Positions 26,312-34,860 of a DNA stretch of 64,000 nucleotides are shown here, piece after piece; the stretch's first letter is position 1, and each line of letters opens with the position of its first letter. The DNA is from Diaphorobacter ruginosibacter (lineage in GTDB: Bacteria > Pseudomonadota > Gammaproteobacteria > Burkholderiales > Burkholderiaceae_C), in contig NZ_CP060714.1 of the NCBI RefSeq assembly GCF_014395975.1, forward strand, positions 1,612,001 through 1,676,000, read 5' to 3'. Position numbers and translations under genes: made by a program. Below the pieces are notes generated by a model that saw only the letters and a list, made by a program, of their open reading frames with translations, searched no databases and was not told the origin of the DNA.

Positions 26312-26869
26312 TCAATCCTGCGCGGGCGCCGGCTCGGAATCGAGATCGGACTCCGGTCCCCTCTTCTTGTCCGCTGCCACTTCCAGCGCGCGCAGCTGCG
26401 GCGCGAGGCCGTTGAGCACGCCGTTCACATACTTGTGGCCGTCGGTGCCGCCGAACTCCTTGGCGAGCTCGATGCACTCGTTGAGCACGACGCGCCAGGG
26501 CACGTCCATGCAATGCAGGAATTCATAGACGCCGATCCACATCACCGCATGTTCGATCGGCGAGATGTCCGTGAGCTTGCGGTCGAGCTTGGGCTCGATC
26601 AGCGCATCCAGGTCCTGCGCCGTGCTGATGCAGCCGTGCAGCAGTGCGTCGTAGTGCGCGGCGTCGGCCTTGTGAAAGCCGGCCAGGTCGCGCGTGAAAT
26701 GGTCGATGGCCGTGGCGTCGTTGCCGCTCACGATGTGCTGGTACAGCGCCTGCAGTGCGAACTCGCGCGCGCGGCTGCGGCCCGACTTGGATGCGGCCTT
26801 GCGTGCGCCGGTGCTGGTCATGCCCTTGCGCGGCTGGCGGGGAGGGCGGGGTGCGGTCAGTTCGCTCAT
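26312..26869 (-). CDS. nusB: Transcription antitermination factor NusB
   Basis: A 185-residue NusB. A basic, disordered N-terminus of about 30 residues precedes the all-helical fold (SRAREFALQALYQ..., ISPIEHAVMWIGVYEFLH, VVLNECIELAKEFGGTDGHKYVNGVLN). It binds BoxA RNA with NusE in rRNA antitermination. The length exceeds E. coli NusB (139) because of the N- and C-terminal tails. The ATG overlaps the ribH stop by four bases, the standard ribH-nusB arrangement. Confidence 0.96.
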   Translation of the reverse strand: MSELTAPRPPRQPRKGMTSTGARKAASKSGRSRAREFALQALYQHIVSGNDATAIDHFTRDLAGFHKADAAHYDALLHGCISTAQDLDALIEPKLDRKLTDISPIEHAVMWIGVYEFLHCMDVPWRVVLNECIELAKEFGGTDGHKYVNGVLNGLAPQLRALEVAADKKRGPESDLDSEPAPAQD

Positions 26870-27381
26870 TGTGGGTCCTGCTCTCCGTGCATGAGGAGGT
26901 CCATGTCGCCGTCATCGACGGCAAGATCGGACATCAGTTGTGCCATTTCAACGGCAACGCGTGCGGCGTCCGCACCCTTCTCGGTCTGGCGCGCGATCGC
27001 CTGCTCGAGGTTTTCCGTGGTCAGGATGGCATTGGCGATCGGCAGGTCGTAGTCGAGGCCCACGCGTGTCACGCCGGCTCCCGATTCGTTGGCCACCAGC
27101 TCGAAGTGGTAGGTCTCGCCGCGGATGATGCAGCCGAGGGCGATCAGTGCATCGTACTCGCCGCGATGGGCCATGGCCTGCAGCGCGAGCGGCACTTCGA
27201 GCGCGCCGGGAACCGTCACGTGGTCGATGTTGTCCTCGTTCACGCCGAGCGCGATGAGTTCGTTGCGGCAGGCATCGAACAATGCGTTGGTGATGCCTTC
27301 GTTGAAGCGGGCCTGCACGATGCCGATGGTCAGTCCATCGCCGTCCAGGGTGTTGTGGGTGCCTTTTTCTGCGCCTTGCAT
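26866..27381 (-). CDS. ribH: 6,7-dimethyl-8-ribityllumazine synthase
   Basis: A 171-residue lumazine synthase, the penultimate step of riboflavin synthesis. The family core is visible: IVQARFNEGITNALFDAC, VPGALEVPLALQAMA, ALGCIIRGETYHFELV (with the catalytic His in GETYHF), and RVGLDYDLPIANAILTTENLEQA. The start at 27381 follows ribB by five bases. Confidence 0.97.
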   Translation of the reverse strand: MQGAEKGTHNTLDGDGLTIGIVQARFNEGITNALFDACRNELIALGVNEDNIDHVTVPGALEVPLALQAMAHRGEYDALIALGCIIRGETYHFELVANESGAGVTRVGLDYDLPIANAILTTENLEQAIARQTEKGADAARVAVEMAQLMSDLAVDDGDMDLLMHGEQDPQ

Positions 27382-27386
27382 GGTGT

Positions 27387-28508
27387 TCAGTCCTTGGGAA
27401 TGTATCCGGTGATTTCGAGGTCGTAGCCCGTCATGCTGGGCATGCGGCGCGGCTGGCCGAGCAGCTGCATCTTCTTGACGCCGCATTCGCGCAGGATCTG
27501 CGCGCCGACGCCATAGGTGCGCAGGTCCATGCGGCCGCGCTCGGGTGCGTGGGCTGCGCGTGCCTTGCCGTCGAATTGCTCCAGCAGTTGCTCGCCGCTT
27601 TCGCCGCAGTTCAGCAGCACGGCCACGCCGCGGCCCTGCTTCGCAATGTATTCGAGGCTGGGCTGCAGGCCCCATGAATGCATGGAGCGGTTGATTTCGA
27701 GGGCATCGAGCACCGACAGCGGCTCGTGCACGCGGACGGGCACGGAATCATCCTCGTCCCATGAGCCCTTGACCAGCGCCAGGTGCACCGCATTGCTGGT
27801 GGCTTCGTGGAAGGCATGCGCGGTGAAGGTGCCGAACGCGGTCTCGAACTCGCGCGAGCTGACCTTTTCCACGAGCGACTCGTGGCGGCTGCGGTACTGG
27901 ATGAGGTCGGCGATCGTACCGATCTTGATGCCATGCTCCGCCGCGAAGATCTGCAGGTCGGGCAGGCGGGCCATGGTGCCGTCGTCCTTCATCACCTCGC
28001 AGATCACGGCGGCGGGCGAGCAGCCTGCCATCGCGGCCAGATCGCAGCCGGCCTCGGTATGGCCTGCGCGCATCAGCACGCCACCATCGACGGCCTGCAG
28101 AGGGAAGATGTGGCCCGGTTGCACCAGGTCGGACGCCTTGGCGTGCGGCGCGACGGCGGCCTGCACGGTGCGTGCGCGGTCGGCGGCCGAGATGCCCGTG
28201 GTCACCCCTTCGGCGGCCTCGATGGACGCGGTGAAGGCTGTGCCCATCTTGGTGCCGTTGCGCGGCACCATGGGCGGCAGGTTCAGGCGTTCGCAGCGTT
28301 CCCGGGTGAGCGTCAGGCAGATCAGGCCGCGGCCGTACTTCGCCATGAAGTTGATGGTCTCGGGCGTGACGTGATCGGCGGCCAGCACCAGATCGCCTTC
28401 GTTCTCGCGATCTTCTTCGTCGACGAGAATGACGATGCGGCCGGCGCGCATTTCTGCCACGATTTCTTCAACGGAGGAAACCGGTGCGGGCGTGAGGGGG
28501 GAATTCAT
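27387..28508 (-). CDS. ribB: Dihydroxybutanone-phosphate synthase with a degenerate GTP cyclohydrolase II domain (RibBX type)
   Basis: 373 residues. The N-terminal half (1-205) is an intact RibB domain: LVDEEDRENEGDLVLAADH carries the acidic metal site and MRAGHTEAGCDL the phosphate-binding residues. The C-terminal half has the size and beginning of GTP cyclohydrolase II, but the three zinc cysteines (RCDCG region) and the catalytic EGRG segment are replaced by unrelated residues. It is therefore probably RibB only, and a separate ribA must exist elsewhere. No FMN riboswitch motif is visible upstream. First gene of ribB-ribH-nusB. Confidence 0.93.
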   Translation of the reverse strand: MNSPLTPAPVSSVEEIVAEMRAGRIVILVDEEDRENEGDLVLAADHVTPETINFMAKYGRGLICLTLTRERCERLNLPPMVPRNGTKMGTAFTASIEAAEGVTTGISAADRARTVQAAVAPHAKASDLVQPGHIFPLQAVDGGVLMRAGHTEAGCDLAAMAGCSPAAVICEVMKDDGTMARLPDLQIFAAEHGIKIGTIADLIQYRSRHESLVEKVSSREFETAFGTFTAHAFHEATSNAVHLALVKGSWDEDDSVPVRVHEPLSVLDALEINRSMHSWGLQPSLEYIAKQGRGVAVLLNCGESGEQLLEQFDGKARAAHAPERGRMDLRTYGVGAQILRECGVKKMQLLGQPRRMPSMTGYDLEITGYIPKD

Positions 28509-28831
28509 GCAGTGCTTTCGATGGTTGCCCTGCGACCTGCTGGACAGCGCGTGTCCCCAGCGGCTGGCCATGCGCATTCCGCCTGGGTGCAGATCTGGCG
28601 CAAAGACACCAGTTGCGGCGGAAAGGCCCGTTGAGGGTGGCCACTAAAGAACATGCGATGCAGCCGGCAGGCCACTCGGTTGAGGGACGCGAAAGTCCCG
28701 ATGCCCGCAATTTTAGTGCAGTGCGGCACACCTTGTATCCAGATGAAGGAATACAGGCTGCCGGGCGTGATGTGATGGCTTGCCATGGAGACCCTGCAGT
28801 GGCGGGGCGGTGGCCTTGCCCGCCAGGAGGC
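28509..28831. other. Leader region of ribB
   Basis: A 323-bp gap between ribB and the ferredoxin gene on the same strand. A short hairpin CGGGACTTTCGCGTCCC-like element (around 28688-28703) and a possible -10 (CTAAAA on the minus strand) occur. The conserved boxes of the FMN riboswitch were looked for and not found. Confidence 0.4.
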
Positions 28832-29131
28832 TCAGATGGCCGAGGTCTCGAGTTCCAGGTCTTCCAGCGGATAGGCGCAGCAGGGGAGCACCCAGCCCTC
28901 CACCTTTTCCTCGGGGGCGAGGCCCGGCCATTCAATGTCATAGCGCACGCTGCCCTTGCGCAGGAACCCGATGCAGGTGCGGCAGGTGCCGTTGCGGCAG
29001 GAACTGGGCCAGTCCACTCCACCTTGCTCCAGCGAAACCAGCAGCGGCTGGTCGGGCCAGGCATCGACCTGAGTACCGTCGTCCCCCACTTTGGCAATGA
29101 AGAAGGGTGGGGCGATGGGGGAATCACTCAT
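28832..29131 (-). CDS. Plant-type 2Fe-2S ferredoxin
   Basis: A 99-residue ferredoxin with the C-x4-C-x2-C pattern (Cys45, Cys50, Cys53) and a fourth Cys at 84 or 85 (LPCCAYP). It would carry electrons for a reductase or oxygenase; no partner gene is adjacent. I chose the ATG at 29131 because the frame upstream of it (to 29200) does not resemble the family. It lies upstream of ribB on the same strand, separated by 323 bp. Confidence 0.9.
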   Translation of the reverse strand: MSDSPIAPPFFIAKVGDDGTQVDAWPDQPLLVSLEQGGVDWPSSCRNGTCRTCIGFLRKGSVRYDIEWPGLAPEEKVEGWVLPCCAYPLEDLELETSAI

Positions 29132-29311
29132 GGATGGCGTGTCGTGCGGGAGGGCGAAGAAGTCGGGCCATGCGCTTGCATAGCCCATGGGCAACCGCAC
29201 ATGTTATAGCGCTGGGAATAGCTGACACTTACAAAAGGTCTCGATCAGGAGGGTTTCCAGCCCGAATAGCGGTGTTGCATCAATTTTTGGCAATCTGATG
29301 GGGCCTTTTAT

Positions 29312-29389
29312 AAATCAATCACTTAGCATTCTCTTACAGCCATTGTTCACAGTTATCCACACAGTTGTCCAGTGCAGAGAGGGATAACC
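29312..29389 (+). promoter_or_regulatory. DnaA-box / IHF module 1
   Basis: It contains, in order, an exact match to the IHF consensus WATCAANNNNTTR (AATCAATCACTTA, 29313-29325); a near-DnaA box TTGTTCACA (29343-29351); a perfect DnaA box TTATCCACA (29353-29361); TTGTCCA (29365-29371); and GGGATAACC (29381-29389), whose complement resembles a weak inverted DnaA box. An ungapped second copy starts exactly 276 bp downstream. Confidence 0.75.
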
Positions 29390-29587
29390 TGCCGGAGCCG
29401 CCCTGAGTAGCAAGGATCTAGGAAAGTTCTTTGCAATCAATGAGATAAACGAAAAATGGCGCACTCCTCGAAACATTTTTCGACTATTTGAAGGGCATGC
29501 AGCCAATCCGTGCTAGGCCGCTTTATGACGTGCGTGTGTCCGAAGTGCCCATGCCTAAAAAATGTGCGATGGAATGTGAATCGTTGT

Positions 29588-29665
29588 AAATCAATGACTT
29601 ACATATCAATTGGTGCGTTTGTCCACAGTTATCCACATGGTTGTTCAATAAAACAAGGGATAACC
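29588..29665 (+). promoter_or_regulatory. DnaA-box / IHF module 2
   Basis: Every element of module 1 recurs at +276 bp: IHF consensus AATCAATGACTTA (29589-29601), TTGTCCACA (29619-29627), perfect DnaA box TTATCCACA (29629-29637), TTGTTCA (29641-29647) and GGGATAACC (29657-29665). The bases between the elements have diverged more than the elements, which suggests selection on the sites and on their spacing. Confidence 0.75.
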
Positions 29666-29841
29666 CTAGGGATCTGGGTCCTGAAGGCCGCAGCTTCGGC
29701 CGGCCGATGTTCCCAAGGTGACTCGGCAACCGGGCCCGGGGCCTGTCGCATGGCGACCGCGTACTAACATCGACGCCAGCCCATGAGATGCGTTCCGTAG
29801 TGAGCGCCATGAGCATTCAAACCAATCAGGAGAACACAGGA

Positions 29842-30762
29842 ATGGCAATTCGCTTCGATGGCAAGGTGGCAATCGTGACGGGCGCGGGCGGTGGTCTTGG
29901 CCGGCAGCACGCGCTGGCGCTGGCGGCGCGTGGCGCGAAGGTGGTGGTCAATGATCTGGGCGGGGCTGTCGATGGCAGCGGCGGTTCGGTGACGGCGGCC
30001 GAGGCCGTGGTGGCCGAAATCCGCGCCGCAGGTGGCGAGGCGATTGCGAACGGGGCGTCCGTGACCGATTTCGAGGCCGTGCAGGCCATGGTGCAGCAGG
30101 CTATCGATACCTGGGGCCGCGTGGACATCCTGGTCAACAATGCCGGCATCCTGCGCGACAAGTCATTCGCCAAGATGGACATGGCGGACTTCCGCCTTGT
30201 CGTCGACGTGCACCTGATGGGCGCAGCCCATTGCTGCAAGGCCGTATGGCCGCACATGATCGAGCAGAAGTACGGGCGCATCGTCATGACCACGTCGTCC
30301 ACGGGCCTCTACGGCAACTTCGGCCAGGCGAACTACGGTGCTGCCAAACTCGCGCAGGTCGGCCTGATGCAGACGCTGGCCATCGAAGGCGCGAAGTACG
30401 GCATTCATGTGAACGCACTCGCCCCCACGGCCCATACACGCATGACCGAAGGGCTGCTGCCGCAACCCGTGCTGGATGCGCTGACGCCCGAGGCCGTGGT
30501 CCCGGCGATGCTGGTGCTGGCGCATGAAAGCGCTCCGTCGCGCACCATTCTGCTGGCAGGAGCCGGATCGTTCGAGGCCGCGCACATCACCATGACCGAA
30601 GGCATCCACCTGGGCGCTGGCGCCATGGTGCCCGAGCAGCTGGCCGAGCAACTGGCGAGCGTGACGGACCGGAGCAGCGAACAGGTGCCCCAGGGAGGAT
30701 CGGCACAGGGCACGCACGAGTTCGAGAAGGCGATGGCTGCCGCTGCCTCCCTGGCGCTTTGA
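29842..30762 (+). CDS. SDR-family oxidoreductase (hydroxyacyl-CoA dehydrogenase-like)
   Basis: A 306-residue short-chain dehydrogenase with the NAD(P) motif TGAGGGLG near residue 13, NNAG (LVNNAGILRDKSF), a catalytic Ser-Ser (TTSSTGLYG) and YxxxK (NYGAAK). The VVVNDLGGAVDGSG segment and the RDKSFAKM segment are hallmarks of the D-3-hydroxyacyl-CoA dehydrogenase part of multifunctional enzyme type 2. It probably oxidises a hydroxyacyl-CoA. AGGAG lies 9 bases before the ATG at 29842; upstream in-frame starts look unlikely. Confidence 0.92.
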   Translation: MAIRFDGKVAIVTGAGGGLGRQHALALAARGAKVVVNDLGGAVDGSGGSVTAAEAVVAEIRAAGGEAIANGASVTDFEAVQAMVQQAIDTWGRVDILVNNAGILRDKSFAKMDMADFRLVVDVHLMGAAHCCKAVWPHMIEQKYGRIVMTTSSTGLYGNFGQANYGAAKLAQVGLMQTLAIEGAKYGIHVNALAPTAHTRMTEGLLPQPVLDALTPEAVVPAMLVLAHESAPSRTILLAGAGSFEAAHITMTEGIHLGAGAMVPEQLAEQLASVTDRSSEQVPQGGSAQGTHEFEKAMAAAASLAL

Positions 30763-31021
30763 CTGCATCCTGACCGGGTTGCCTGTCCCGCCCCTCGTTG
30801 CATGGCGTGAATCCGCCGTGTTGCGGAGGGGATGGGTGTTCACCCGGTGCAATGCGGCAGCTTCGCTGTTTTCCTACTTGCTCTTACCTCAATTTCAGGA
30901 ATCATTGCAGGCCGGGGACGGTTTCCCCGTATCCCAAGGGCGCTTGGGGCGGATTTCGGCAGGCCGGGGCGCTCCGTGCTAAGTTCCACCCCCTCACACC
31001 AGTGATGGAAGCGCACAAACA

Positions 31022-32557
31022 ATGACAAACCAACTGCAACAGCACATCGCCGGCCTCTCGAAAGAGCGGCTCGCGGGCATGCGTCGAGGCATTGAAAAAG
31101 AGGGGTTGCGGGCCTTGCCCACTGGAGCTCTGGCATTGACCCCCCATCCCCGCGGGCTGGGGTCGGCCCTGACTCATCCGCACATCACCACCGACTACAG
31201 CGAGTCGCAGCTGGAACTCATCACGGGCGCGCGGGCCAGCGTGCAGGAGTGCCTGGATGAACTGGGCGAGATCCACCAGTTCGTGCACCGCGTGCTGACT
31301 ACGCAGTGCGACAAGGAACTGCTCTGGTCGTCGAGCATGCCCTGCGTGCTGCCGACCGACGAAACCATTCCGCTGGGCCGCTACGGGCTGTCCAATTCGG
31401 GCCGCTCCAAGAGTGTCTACCGCATGGGCCTGGGCCATCGCTATGGCCGCCGCATGCAGACGATCTCGGGCATCCACTACAACTGGTCCCTGCCCGGAGT
31501 GACGAGCGAAGAGTATTTCGGACTGATCCGCAATTTCCGCCGCCATGCGTTCGTGCTGCTGTACCTCTTCGGTGCGTCGCCGGCGCTGTGCCCCAGCTTC
31601 GTCGAAGGTCGTCAGCATGCGCTCAAGCCGCTGGGTGACGGCCGGCGCGCTCTGTACCTGCCGCATGCCACGTCGCTGCGCATGGGGCGCCTGGGTTACC
31701 AGAGCGACGCGCAAGCCACGCTGGCGGTGAGCTACAACGGCCTGGAGGGTTATGCGAACTCGCTGCACGAGGCGTTGACGCGCCCGTATCCGGCCTATGA
31801 GCAGATCGGCATCCGCAACCCGGGCGGCGAGTACAACCAGCTGGGCACCAGCCTGCTGCAGATCGAGAACGAGTTCTACGGCACGATCCGTCCCAAGCGC
31901 ACCACCCGAAGCGGCGAGCGCCCGCTGCACGCCCTGCGCGAGCGCGGCGTGGAGTATGTCGAGGTGCGGCTGATGGACCTCGATCCGTTCGAGGCGGTGG
32001 GCATCAACGCCGACACGATGCGCCTGCTCGACGTGTTCCTGCTGCACTGCCTGTACTCGGACAGCCCTCCGGACACGCCGCAGGAAATCGCCGAGCTCAA
32101 GAACAACCAGCACCTGACCGCGGAGCGGGGGCGTGAACCCGGCCTGCAGCTGATGCGCGGCGGCCAGCCCGTCGCCCTGGGCGAGTGGGGCCTGCAGGTG
32201 CTCAAGGAATGCGAGCCGATCGCCGCAGCGCTCGATGCTGCCGAAGGCTCGCAGGCGCATGCCGACGCGCTGCGCGCGGCAGTGCAACTGTTCGCATCGC
32301 CCGACAGCACGCCGTCGGCGCATGTGCTGCGCGAGCTCACGCAAACCTTCGACAGCGATTTCATCGCCTATTCCCGCGCCCGTTCGCAGGCAGCTCGCGA
32401 AGAACTCATGCAGCGTCCGTGGACTGATGCTCAGCAACAGCGCTACGTGGCGTTGACCGATGAGTCCGTGGCCCGCCAGCGCGCGATCGAGGAAGCCGAC
32501 GACATGCCGTTCGAGGAATGGCGCGAGCGTTACATGGCTGTGGAGCAGCTCGGATGA
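31022..32557 (+). CDS. gshA: Glutamate-cysteine ligase
   Basis: A 511-residue ligase of the E. coli GshA type, catalysing the ATP-dependent first step of glutathione synthesis. Visible marks are GIEKEGLRALPTGALALTPHP, TTDYSESQLELIT, the DKELLWSSSMPCVLP segment, and GISGIHYNWSLP-like and RLGYQSDAQ stretches typical of the proteobacterial class. The stop overlaps the start of the FUSC gene by four bases. A 259-bp gap upstream carries its promoter. Confidence 0.96.
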   Translation: MTNQLQQHIAGLSKERLAGMRRGIEKEGLRALPTGALALTPHPRGLGSALTHPHITTDYSESQLELITGARASVQECLDELGEIHQFVHRVLTTQCDKELLWSSSMPCVLPTDETIPLGRYGLSNSGRSKSVYRMGLGHRYGRRMQTISGIHYNWSLPGVTSEEYFGLIRNFRRHAFVLLYLFGASPALCPSFVEGRQHALKPLGDGRRALYLPHATSLRMGRLGYQSDAQATLAVSYNGLEGYANSLHEALTRPYPAYEQIGIRNPGGEYNQLGTSLLQIENEFYGTIRPKRTTRSGERPLHALRERGVEYVEVRLMDLDPFEAVGINADTMRLLDVFLLHCLYSDSPPDTPQEIAELKNNQHLTAERGREPGLQLMRGGQPVALGEWGLQVLKECEPIAAALDAAEGSQAHADALRAAVQLFASPDSTPSAHVLRELTQTFDSDFIAYSRARSQAAREELMQRPWTDAQQQRYVALTDESVARQRAIEEADDMPFEEWRERYMAVEQLG

Positions 32558-34821
32558 CCCCCCTGGCAGCGCGCTTCTCCCGCGTTGCCATGCAACAGCA
32601 CGCACTGGCCCTGCTGCGGGTGCTGCTCAGCTACTACATGACCAACGGCTATGCGGTGGCCGTCGGCTATCTGCTGATTTCCGCCGGCGTGGGCTTGGCG
32701 CTGGGCACGACCGCGGGCGCGGCGGCGGCGCTCGGGGTCGTGGTCACCATTCCGCCCGACATGGCGGGGCCGCGCAAGGGCAAGTTCCGACAGATGATTC
32801 CCACGCCGATCCTCGGCGTGCCGCTGTTCTTCGCGGTGCAGATGCTGCACAGCTCGCCGCTGGAGCTGGGCATCCTCATCGTCGCAGGCACCTTCGTCGC
32901 ATTCCTTGCCATGGCATGGGGCAAGCGCGGAGCGCCGATCGCGATCGCGCTGATGTTCGCGATCATCTTCTCGCTGGCGGTGCCGCCGCAGGAAGAGGTC
33001 AAGCGCCTGACCGCGGCGCTGCATGTCACGGGTTACTTCGCGCTCGGCGCGCTGCTGTATGTGCTGTATTCGTGCATCGTGCACCGCTGGCTCAACCCGC
33101 GCTACCGTGTGCTGATGCTGGTCGACACGCTGCTGTCGCTGGCCGACCTGATGCGCCTGCAGGCCCGCCAGTTTGGAGAGGACTCGCCCGAGATGCGCAG
33201 CGAGGCATCGGGCGGGCTCATCAGCCGACTGCTGGCGCGCCAGGCGGCGCTCGCAGACCAGATCCAGTCCACGCGCGATGTGGTGTTCGAGTCGCCCGAT
33301 TCGCTGCCGCGCCAGCGCCTGGCCGCCATGGTGCTGCATGTGCTGGACATGCGCGATCACATGATCGCCTGCGCGCTGGACCTGGACACGCTCAGGCAGC
33401 ACGCCGGCCACAACACCGTGCTGGTGCAGATGCACGACATGCTGATCCTGCTGGCCCGGGAGACCGACAACCTGGCAGACGCCATGCTGTTCGGCCGCAA
33501 GCCCGAGCGTCCCATGGACTACCGTGCACAGCTCGAGAATTTGCGCTGGGCGGTGGACGATGACGCCATGCACAGCGATCCCAACCGGCTCGTCACCTCG
33601 CGCAATCCCAGCCCTGATGCGCTCGTGCACTCGCTGGCCGACCGCATCGCCAACCTGAACGACGAAGTCCAGCGCCTCTACGCGCTGGCGCGCGGCGAGG
33701 GCAAGCCCAATCTGGCGGCGGTGCGCGCCAGCTGGCATCTGTTCGTGAGCCCGGTCGCCTGGTCGATCAAGCCGTTCTACACGCTGTGGAGCTGGGGCGC
33801 ACCGGCGTTGCGCCACGCGGTGCGCGCGGCGCTGGCCATCGGCACGGCCTATGTGATCGCGCTGCTGCTGCCCTGGGGGACGCACGAATACTGGATCTTT
33901 CTGACCATCGTGGTGGTGCTGCGCGGCTCGCTGGCGCAGACGCTGGAGCGCCGCAACCTGCGTGTGGGCGGCACCTTGCTGGGGTGCCTGCTCGCGCTGT
34001 CGATCCTGTCCCTGCACCCGGGCTATCTGGCGATGATCCTGTGCCTGACGGTCGCGCAGTCCGTGGCGCACGGGCTCGCGCTGCGCAAGTACCTCTACAC
34101 GGCGGTGGCGGCGACCATCCTCGGCCTGATCCAGGCCCACATGATCAGCGCATCGTCGAGCACCGTGTTCGCGCTGTTCGAGCGCACGGTCGATACCCTG
34201 ATCGGTGCAGGCATCGCCTGGCTGTTCTCGTATGTGCTGCCTTCATGGGAGCGTTCCCAGATTCCCAACCTCGTGCGCCGCGTCGTCAAGTCGCAGGTCG
34301 ACCATGCGCGCACGGCGCTGGACCTGGTGCAGCTCGATGCCGTGGACAATGCGCCGGAGCTCAAGTGGCGCCTCGCGCGCAAGGACGCGTACGACAGTCT
34401 CACCGCGCTGGTGCTGGCCGCAGAGCGTTCGCTCAAGGAGCCCCGCGCCGTGCGCCCGCCGCTGCAGCCGCTGGAGATGCTGCAGGCCCATGCCTACCAG
34501 ATGCTGGCCCAGCTCACGGCCGTGAAGACCCTGCTGCTGCTCCGGCGCGGCAGCCTGCCTGGCGAGCGGCTGGAGCAACCCCTCACGCGTGCCAGTGAAC
34601 GCATTGCCAACCTGCTGAACGGCAAGGAGGTCATCGTGGACACGGTGAATGCCGACGAGCCGGCGGAACCTGTGCGCGAACCCACGCTTGCCGCCGGGCC
34701 GGAACATGTCCCGCAGGCCTGGGACACCAACCTCATGCCCTGGCTGGAGCGGCGCCTTGAGCAGGCCGTGCTGCTGGCGGCGCAGATCAGGAAGGATGCG
34801 GATCAGCTGCTGGGCCGTTGA
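32554..34821 (+). CDS. FUSC-family (YccS-like) inner membrane transporter
   Basis: A 755-residue protein with two blocks of membrane helices (about 15-175 and 425-570), each followed by a cytoplasmic helical region. This is the fusaric-acid-resistance / aromatic-acid-exporter layout, and the ALGTAYVIALLLPWGTHEYWIFLTIVVVLRGSLAQTLERR segment is typical. It overlaps gshA by ATGA and is therefore translated with it. No periplasmic adaptor or outer-membrane partner is adjacent. The substrate is unknown; the coupling to gshA hints at thiol or aromatic stress. Confidence 0.88.
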   Translation: MTPLAARFSRVAMQQHALALLRVLLSYYMTNGYAVAVGYLLISAGVGLALGTTAGAAAALGVVVTIPPDMAGPRKGKFRQMIPTPILGVPLFFAVQMLHSSPLELGILIVAGTFVAFLAMAWGKRGAPIAIALMFAIIFSLAVPPQEEVKRLTAALHVTGYFALGALLYVLYSCIVHRWLNPRYRVLMLVDTLLSLADLMRLQARQFGEDSPEMRSEASGGLISRLLARQAALADQIQSTRDVVFESPDSLPRQRLAAMVLHVLDMRDHMIACALDLDTLRQHAGHNTVLVQMHDMLILLARETDNLADAMLFGRKPERPMDYRAQLENLRWAVDDDAMHSDPNRLVTSRNPSPDALVHSLADRIANLNDEVQRLYALARGEGKPNLAAVRASWHLFVSPVAWSIKPFYTLWSWGAPALRHAVRAALAIGTAYVIALLLPWGTHEYWIFLTIVVVLRGSLAQTLERRNLRVGGTLLGCLLALSILSLHPGYLAMILCLTVAQSVAHGLALRKYLYTAVAATILGLIQAHMISASSSTVFALFERTVDTLIGAGIAWLFSYVLPSWERSQIPNLVRRVVKSQVDHARTALDLVQLDAVDNAPELKWRLARKDAYDSLTALVLAAERSLKEPRAVRPPLQPLEMLQAHAYQMLAQLTAVKTLLLLRRGSLPGERLEQPLTRASERIANLLNGKEVIVDTVNADEPAEPVREPTLAAGPEHVPQAWDTNLMPWLERRLEQAVLLAAQIRKDADQLLGR

Positions 34822-34860
34822 TACGTCCTGCTCAAGGCCCGCACAAGCAAGGCCCCCAGG

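Larger units (their letters stand above)
29132..29841. other. 710-bp AT-rich non-coding region with two DnaA/IHF modules
   Basis: No convincing gene on either strand. The stretch from about 29200 to 29670 is clearly richer in A+T than its surroundings and holds the two repeat modules listed separately. The last part, 29670-29841, carries the promoter and the ribosome site of the SDR gene. Confidence 0.75.

Noticed and set aside
28509..28831. FMN riboswitch before ribB
   Set aside because: The conserved sequence boxes of the element are absent on the relevant strand.
29312..29665. The chromosomal oriC itself
   Set aside because: No dnaA/dnaN/rpmH/gidA neighbours; it cannot be excluded without GC skew, so it is reported as a DnaA/IHF module only.
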